NCBI GenBank assembly: GCA_947303255.1
Contig: CAMYXL010000003.1
Span: 1-64,000 of the forward strand
Direction: 5' to 3'
Length of the DNA stretch: 64,000 bases
Source of the DNA: an uncultured Clostridia bacterium
GTDB taxonomy: Bacteria > Bacillota > Clostridia > Saccharofermentanales > Saccharofermentanaceae
Every line of letters starts with the position of its first letter. The stretch's first letter is position 1. This document shows positions 59,508-64,000 of this stretch, in pieces. Both the position numbers and the translations under genes were made by a program. The notes beneath the pieces were generated by a model. That model made no database searches. It saw only the letters and a list, made by a program, of their open reading frames with translations, and was not told the origin of the DNA.

Positions 59508-59523
59508 GTAACGGAGAAGGAAA

Positions 59524-59787
59524 ATGACACATCACGAATACAGAACAAAGTACACATGCTCACAGCTCATCGAATTTGATCTCGACGGAGATATCGTTCA
59601 CAACATCAAATTCTACGGAGGATGCGACGGTAACCTTAAGGCTATCTCCAAGGCTGTTGAGGGATGGACTGTCGATAAGATCGAAGAGGTCTTCTCAGGT
59701 AATCTCTGCGGCATGAAGCCGACATCCTGTGCAGACCAGCTGGCTAAGGCTGTGCGTCAGGGATTGAACGAGGATCTGGCAGGCTGA
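59524..59787 (+). CDS. TSCPD-domain protein (TIGR03905 type)
   Basis: The 87-residue protein has a Cys in KYTCSQLIEFDLDG, then FYGGCDGNLKAISKAVEGW and CGMKPTSCADQLAKAV near the C-terminus. This is the TSCPD motif, first noted at the C-terminus of class II (B12-dependent) ribonucleotide reductases and found as stand-alone small proteins in anaerobes. The Cys set may bind metal. It follows the small lipoprotein by 16 bases and AGGAGAAGGA. Precise role unknown. Confidence 0.9.
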   Translation: MTHHEYRTKYTCSQLIEFDLDGDIVHNIKFYGGCDGNLKAISKAVEGWTVDKIEEVFSGNLCGMKPTSCADQLAKAVRQGLNEDLAG

Positions 59788-59812
59788 TCGTGATTTTAAT
59801 TCTCAAACAACT

Positions 59813-59850
59813 AAACGGGACTGTCCTTGTAAGAACAGTCCCGTTTGTTA
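59813..59850. terminator. Bidirectional terminator between convergent genes
   Basis: AAACGGGACTGT pairs with ACAGTCCCGTTT in a 12-bp perfect stem around CCTTGTAAGA. Confidence 0.85.
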
Positions 59851-59860
59851 TGCAAGATTA

Positions 59861-60931
59861 TTACTTCTTGATTATGACGAAATCATAGTTGCCAAGTCCG
59901 ATAAATTGACAGTTCACTATGGTATATGTTGTTCCTGCGCTCAAATCCACATCGTGCCACGTATCAAATGTCTTGCCGGATCTGAAATTCTTGATCTCGT
60001 TGTCGTACTCGTCATATATATATGTGTCACATGTAATGGAATCACCATCATTTGCAATCCTTATGGAATAAGTACCGTCTTCATCAGGAGTAAAAGTATA
60101 GTAGTTCGCCTGGTGTTCATACTCGAATGAATCGGAGACCGCGCCGAGTCCGGAAATCTCTACAGTTTCTTTTTGCTCGATGATCATAAGAGTTATGACC
60201 ATTGGAATGGAACCGCTGTAGCACTGGATATGGTAATTGTTCTCACCAATCAGGTCAACCGTTTTCTGTCCAACGAACCACGTGTGAAGGATCTCGTTAC
60301 CGAGATCATCCGTGATGGTTACTGTAGGGCCGTGATTCTCATTGGATTTAAGTACCAGTTCATAACGTCCGTTTCTCGGAGCGGTATATTCAAAGGTTTC
60401 TGTTGCGCCGTTCTCCTGAAGATCAGCTTCAAAAGTAACCACATTGGCTTTATCTACAGTACATATAACATCATAAGTCGGATCAGTTTCTTCCGTTGAA
60501 CTTTCAACTATGGTATTGGAATTATACTGACTGAAATCATAACCGGATCTGCTTATTGCAGTAAGTATAAAGAGCGTCGCGAAAATTGGTATCGCAACTG
60601 CGACAACGATTATCCAGATCCAAGCCTTGGACTTTCTTGGAGCCGCTGCTGCTCTTTGAGCTCTTATAGCTTCCTGCTGTCTTCTTCTGGCTTCAGCCTC
60701 AGCCTGCGCAGCAGCGATCTGTTCGCGCTCTGCTTCGTACTGGGCGATCTGCCTGCCTTTTTCAAACTCATATCCTGCAACCATGGCATTATCAGGATTC
60801 ATACCCTGAGAAACCTGTTCCTGCTCCATAGCAAATGAACTTCCGCAGCATTCACATGAGTAAGTTTTCTTGCCTTCATCTTCTGTCAGTTTCGCACCGC
60901 AGTTCGGGCAAGCCATATTTACGATCTTCAT
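59861..60931 (-). CDS. Zinc-ribbon membrane protein with tandem beta domains
   Basis: The 356-residue protein has an N-terminal zinc ribbon (MACPNCGAKL...YSCECCG, residues ~6-33), a long Gln/Glu/Ala/Arg coiled-coil (~60-95), a membrane helix (~105-127), and two related beta-sandwich-like domains outside. In these, FEYTAPRNGRYELVLKSNENHGPTVTITDDLGNEI parallels YYTFTPDEDGTYSIRIANDGDSITCDTYIYDEYDNEI. Such pre-peptidase-like domains are common at surfaces. The start at 60931 has better spacing from AGGGG than the ATG at 60937. Function unknown. Confidence 0.75.
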   Translation of the reverse strand: MKIVNMACPNCGAKLTEDEGKKTYSCECCGSSFAMEQEQVSQGMNPDNAMVAGYEFEKGRQIAQYEAEREQIAAAQAEAEARRRQQEAIRAQRAAAAPRKSKAWIWIIVVAVAIPIFATLFILTAISRSGYDFSQYNSNTIVESSTEETDPTYDVICTVDKANVVTFEADLQENGATETFEYTAPRNGRYELVLKSNENHGPTVTITDDLGNEILHTWFVGQKTVDLIGENNYHIQCYSGSIPMVITLMIIEQKETVEISGLGAVSDSFEYEHQANYYTFTPDEDGTYSIRIANDGDSITCDTYIYDEYDNEIKNFRSGKTFDTWHDVDLSAGTTYTIVNCQFIGLGNYDFVIIKK

Positions 60932-61122
60932 ATACATACCCCTGGATAAACAAATCTGCCTAGATTATATAAAATATTTTGTCAGTGTCTAACTATAAAA
61001 CTGGCTTCATCATGAACGATTTCGCATGTTCTTGTGGGATAAATTCAAGACATTACGGAGAGTATACTTCGATCAGGATTCCGGAACAGAAGATTTGTAA
61101 AGTAAATGTTAACAGTCGAGCA

Positions 61123-61142
61123 ATGTACTAAAAATGGTACAT
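61123..61142. promoter_or_regulatory. ATGTAC-N8-GTACAT palindrome before the FtsK-like gene
   Basis: A dyad with 6-bp arms lies ~70 bases before the start at 61210. It could be an operator for the WYL regulator encoded downstream. The rest of 60938-61209 shows no gene I can support. Confidence 0.4.
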
Positions 61143-61209
61143 AACTTTGTGCTACCCTTGGGGCAGAAGAAACGAAAATCTATTGCATAAATGCAAGGAG
61201 GAAAAACAA

Positions 61210-62409
61210 ATGATGATGAGTTACGAAGGTCAAGAATTAATTGATCTGTTGGATGAGGGAGCTGCATACGGTGTGTATGTAAGCGATGAACAACTTAAGA
61301 GTAATGCCGATGCGCTTAACAAGGTTTTTAAGGATATGGAAATCGGAGCTAAGGTCATGAAATTTGTAGGAGGACCTGCTTTCTCCGAATACAGATTGAG
61401 CGTGAAGGATATCGCTTCGATAGAAAAGATAGAAGCCTTCGGGGAAGAGATCCGCGAGAAGATGGGAGTCAGATCTTTCCGCATAGTAAGGGAAAGACGC
61501 TTCGGCTTAAGGATGAGAGAGGTCACGGTCGAGATGGCCAATAGCCAACTTACGGAGGTGAAGCTCAAGGACTTTTTCACCGATTTCAGATTCAGGTTAT
61601 CGTCAATGATGATACCTCTGGGAGCAGGAACACACAGGCGTTATTCTGCTGACCTGGGTGATAACATCTTCGTGGGCGGCGATATTTATACAGAAGTAAA
61701 CGGCTATATTGATGCGGTGATATTGTCCCTTCTGTGTACGCAGACTCCGAGAGATCTTAATCTGATCCTGATCGGTTCAAGTAGTAAGAGTTTTGAAGAA
61801 TTGGAAGGTATTCCGCATGTAGACGGTTCCGTTGTCAGAGATGTGAGTGATCTAAGAGGAGTTCTTAGAGACATCGACAGAAAGATCAACGACAGATACG
61901 AACTCTTCTACGGAAATAATACCAGGAGCTTTGTCGAGTATAACAGAGAAGCAAGATTCACGAGAAGAAGCGAGAGACTCCCGAGGATCGTTTGTGTGAT
62001 AAGCGATATCGGAGATTACATACTTGATGAGGAAGACCGTAAAAAGCTATGCCGCGTCATCCTGCGAGGAAAGAATGCGGGAGTCAATTTCCTCATTGCG
62101 ACTACGGATCTTCTGGAATCGGATATTGCACAGGATATCAAGGATGTCATTGATGCACGAGTAGCTTTTCAGGTAATAGGAGAACAAGAAAGCAGGACGA
62201 TCCTGGATCTTGATCTGGCAACCGGTCTTCTCGGTGAGGGAGATCTTATCTACTCGACTCCTACCGATACGGAAAAAGTTCAAAGTCCGAGAGTTTCAGC
62301 AGAGGAATATAGAAGGGTAACGGAATACATAAGACAGAATCAGAGTGAGCTTTATGCGGAGAGAAGACCGATCAGACACTCCCGTGAACTGCCTGATTCA
62401 GACGAGTAA
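61210..62409 (+). CDS. FtsK/SpoIIIE-like protein lacking Walker A and B residues
   Basis: The 399-residue protein aligns along the FtsK motor. An alpha-type lead domain (FVGGPAFSEYRLSVKDIASIEKIEAFGEEI) comes first, then the core with DAVILSLLCTQTPRDLNLILIGSSS, IPHVDGSVVRDVSDLRGVLRDIDRKINDRYELFYGNNTRSFVEYN, GVNFLIATTDLLESDIAQDIKDVIDARVAFQV and SRTILDLDLATGLLGEGDLIY. At the Walker A position (~156-165) it reads VGGDIYTEVN instead of AGATGSGKS-type; at Walker B (~261-267) it reads VCVISDI without the DE pair. No N-terminal membrane domain or gamma domain is present. So it should not hydrolyse ATP. The start follows AAGGAGG. It precedes a WYL regulator by 15 bases. Confidence 0.75.
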   Translation: MMMSYEGQELIDLLDEGAAYGVYVSDEQLKSNADALNKVFKDMEIGAKVMKFVGGPAFSEYRLSVKDIASIEKIEAFGEEIREKMGVRSFRIVRERRFGLRMREVTVEMANSQLTEVKLKDFFTDFRFRLSSMMIPLGAGTHRRYSADLGDNIFVGGDIYTEVNGYIDAVILSLLCTQTPRDLNLILIGSSSKSFEELEGIPHVDGSVVRDVSDLRGVLRDIDRKINDRYELFYGNNTRSFVEYNREARFTRRSERLPRIVCVISDIGDYILDEEDRKKLCRVILRGKNAGVNFLIATTDLLESDIAQDIKDVIDARVAFQVIGEQESRTILDLDLATGLLGEGDLIYSTPTDTEKVQSPRVSAEEYRRVTEYIRQNQSELYAERRPIRHSRELPDSDE

Positions 62410-62424
62410 AAAGAGGGGATAATT

Positions 62425-63429
62425 ATGGCAGGTATTGAACCCAAAATGCTTTCTATGTTGAGGATATACGATATTCTCGTCAAGTACAGTGACGAGAATC
62501 ATCCGATGACCCAGGCTGATATAATCGAGAAACTGGAATCGGATTTTGGTATCTCTCTTGATCGTAAAGCTGTCGCAAGAAAGCTCTCTGCTCTTAAAGA
62601 GATCGGACATGAAATACCGCAGACACGTAAGGGATGCTATCTTAAACAGAGGGTCTTCGAAGATTCGGAACTTCACTTCCTGATCGATATGGTACGTGGC
62701 AATACGATAATCAGTCCGAGACATGCGAGCGATCTTATCGAGAAATTGAGCAGCCTGAGCAATGCTTATTTCAAGCCGCGTATCAGTGTGGTGCCGGAGG
62801 ATATAGGTGCAGCTAAGAAGGGTGATAACCCGGCTCTGTTTCTGAATGTAGATCTTATATACGAAGCAATCTCTGCGGGGAAACAGATCAAGTATGACTA
62901 TAACCTCTATGGAAACGATAAAAAACTACGTAAATCTTCGGAACAGATCGTAAGTCCGTATCAGCTTTTTTTCCATATGCAGGGATACTATCTTATGGCT
63001 TATTCCGAGGCTAAGGAGCATATCTCTTTTCACAGGATCGAACGCATTACAAATATTGAGATCATCGATAAGGCAATTACACCGATCACCAAGATAAAAG
63101 GCTATGAAAAAGGCCTCCCGCAGAATTTCTATACTGCGGCAAGACCTTATATGTTCTCAGATAAACCGGAGAGGATCGAACTTCTGATCAATGATGATAA
63201 ATATCCGATCAACCAGCTTGTCGAGTGGTTCGGAAAAGATATCTCGATAAAAAAGAGCGATGAACATCCGGGTCATTATGAGGTGAGCCTCATAGCAAGT
63301 CCGAAGGCCATGAAACTCTGGGCACTGCAGTACGCAGACCATGTCGTTATCAAGAATCCTCCGGAACTGGCTGATAGTGTTTTGGAGTCACTGAACTATG
63401 CTATCGACCACTACGAAGACGAGTATTAA
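62425..63429 (+). CDS. WYL-domain transcriptional regulator
   Basis: The 334-residue protein has an N-terminal winged HTH (~10-75; MLRIYDILVKYSDENHPMTQADIIEKLESDFGISLDRKAVARKLSALKEIG) and a WYL domain from ~145: IYEAISAGKQIKYDY, IVSPYQLFFHMQGYYLMAYSEAKEHISFHRIERITNIEI. The name-giving WYL triad reads YYL here. WYL domains bind nucleic acid or nucleotides and often control DNA-damage or phage-defence genes. It is probably co-transcribed with the FtsK-like gene and overlaps the convergent ABC gene by 4 bases at the stops. Confidence 0.87.
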   Translation: MAGIEPKMLSMLRIYDILVKYSDENHPMTQADIIEKLESDFGISLDRKAVARKLSALKEIGHEIPQTRKGCYLKQRVFEDSELHFLIDMVRGNTIISPRHASDLIEKLSSLSNAYFKPRISVVPEDIGAAKKGDNPALFLNVDLIYEAISAGKQIKYDYNLYGNDKKLRKSSEQIVSPYQLFFHMQGYYLMAYSEAKEHISFHRIERITNIEIIDKAITPITKIKGYEKGLPQNFYTAARPYMFSDKPERIELLINDDKYPINQLVEWFGKDISIKKSDEHPGHYEVSLIASPKAMKLWALQYADHVVIKNPPELADSVLESLNYAIDHYEDEY

Positions 63430-64000
63430 ACTTCGATATATGCGCCGGCCTGTGCTTTCCACATGTCGGCGTATTTGCCGTTCATGGCAAGAAGCTGTTC
63501 GTGATTGCCTTCTTCTACGATCCTTCCGTTCTCCAACATGAAGATGTGATCGGCAATCCTTGTTGTCGACAGACGGTGTGATATGAAGATTACCGTCTTA
63601 TCTCCCGTAGCACCAAGCATCGCATGGTTGAGCTGATACTCGGCGATAGGATCGAGGGCGGACGAAGGTTCGTCTAAGATCATGAGTCCCGCATCTTTGT
63701 AGAAGACTCGTGAGATCGCGAGTTTTTGGGACTCACCGCCTGAGAGGTTCAGACCTTCTTCGTCGAACTCAGTTGTCAGCATCGTATCAAGACCTGAGGA
63801 CAGGTTGATTGCTCTGTCGTAAAGACCGCTGTCACGAAGTGAAGATATGATCTTATCTTCGTTCGCGTTTTCGAGAGGAGCAAGGACGACATTTTCCCTC
63901 ACGCTTCCGGCGAAGATGTTGAAGTCCTGGAAGACTGCACCGATGGAATCGCGGTAGGATTCGAGATCGTAGTTTCTGATGTTTTCGCCGTCTGCCTTGA
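63426..64000 (-). CDS. ABC exporter, ATP-binding C-terminal part (cut by window end)
   Basis: The frame continues past the right edge, so about 191 C-terminal residues are visible. They include the Q-loop (IGAVFQDFNIFAGSVRENV), signature NLSGGESQK, Walker B GLMILDEPSSALDP, D-loop and switch His in VIFISHRLSTTRIADHIFMLENGRIVEEGNHEQLL. The LSTTRIADHI and end GKYADMW patterns are typical of half-transporters with a fused membrane domain (lipid or peptide exporters). The membrane part must lie upstream, beyond 64000. Substrate unknown. Confidence 0.9.
   Translation of the reverse strand, partial: KADGENIRNYDLESYRDSIGAVFQDFNIFAGSVRENVVLAPLENANEDKIISSLRDSGLYDRAINLSSGLDTMLTTEFDEEGLNLSGGESQKLAISRVFYKDAGLMILDEPSSALDPIAEYQLNHAMLGATGDKTVIFISHRLSTTRIADHIFMLENGRIVEEGNHEQLLAMNGKYADMWKAQAGAYIEV

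Noticed and set aside
61012..61131. A 39-codon open frame starting MNDFACSCG.
   Set aside because: There is no Shine-Dalgarno, no promoter directly upstream, and its end overlaps the palindrome at 61123-61142. Chance is the simpler explanation.
1..64000. tRNA genes, CRISPR arrays, insertion sequences and phage genes.
   Set aside because: I found no cloverleaf-type sequences, no regularly spaced repeat-spacer units, and no transposase, integrase or phage structural motifs.

Overview
The window reads as a chromosomal segment of an anaerobic, Gram-positive, moderately AT-rich Clostridia-type bacterium (Firmicutes; an Oscillospiraceae- or Lachnospiraceae-like gut or rumen lineage is my inference). 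Supporting signs are strong Shine-Dalgarno sequences, many lipoproteins with Ser/Thr/Glu-rich tethers, pyruvate formate-lyase, a flavodiiron protein, FeoA-FeoA-FeoB with a Cys-rich partner, asnA beside asnS, BlaI/BlaR-type pairs and LytTR-DUF3021 regulation. I see no tRNA, rRNA, CRISPR array, insertion sequence or prophage.

Layout. 1-1.0 kb: the end of a tiny lipoprotein gene and a convergent PflX-like radical SAM gene. 1.2-2.1 kb: rplM-rpsI. 2.2-3.1 kb: an MNT/HEPN toxin-antitoxin pair behind phased operators. 3.1-5.9 kb: a HAD hydrolase, then a LytTR-DUF3021 operon ending in an HExxH membrane protein. 5.9-9.0 kb: a lipoprotein and BlaI/BlaR locus 1. 9.1-15.3 kb: an M1-peptidase lipoprotein, a six-gene envelope cluster, and a lipoprotein with a huge Asp/Glu run. 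15.5-29.8 kb: five paralogous ~765-residue solute-binding-like lipoproteins with a complete amino-acid ABC transporter between the second and third. 29.9-33.1 kb: three paralogous lipoproteins. 33.2-35.6 kb: asnS-asnA. 36.0-42.0 kb: two secreted esterase/Ig-like/DUF4214 proteins, each behind a strong promoter and a structured leader (one copy and two tandem copies). 42.1-48.4 kb: three paralogous minus-strand lipoproteins and BlaI/BlaR locus 2, whose receptor ends in a C-type-lectin-like domain. 48.7-50.4 kb: DUF4349 and another lipoprotein. 50.6-55.4 kb: flavodiiron fusion, pflB and a frame-disrupted pflA. 55.5-59.0 kb: a possible 22-residue peptide gene and the feo operon with four operator copies. 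59.1-64 kb: small lipoprotein, TSCPD protein, zinc-ribbon membrane protein, a FtsK-like protein without its ATPase motifs, a WYL regulator, and an ABC exporter cut by the window end.

How the parts connect. The clearest system is at 42-48.4 kb. A BlaI-type repressor, its lectin-tipped M56 receptor and at least two of the three neighbouring lipoprotein genes share the same promoter geometry (TTGACA-N17-TAGAAT) with a TTCTAC-N4-GTAGAA palindrome over the -10. This suggests a local surface-sensing regulon not directed at beta-lactams. The second strong signal is the repeated leader RNA at 35.9-38.3 kb, whose main stem is kept by compensatory changes in three copies. Starts given here were often moved inward from the longest open frame, using Shine-Dalgarno spacing and paralogue alignment.
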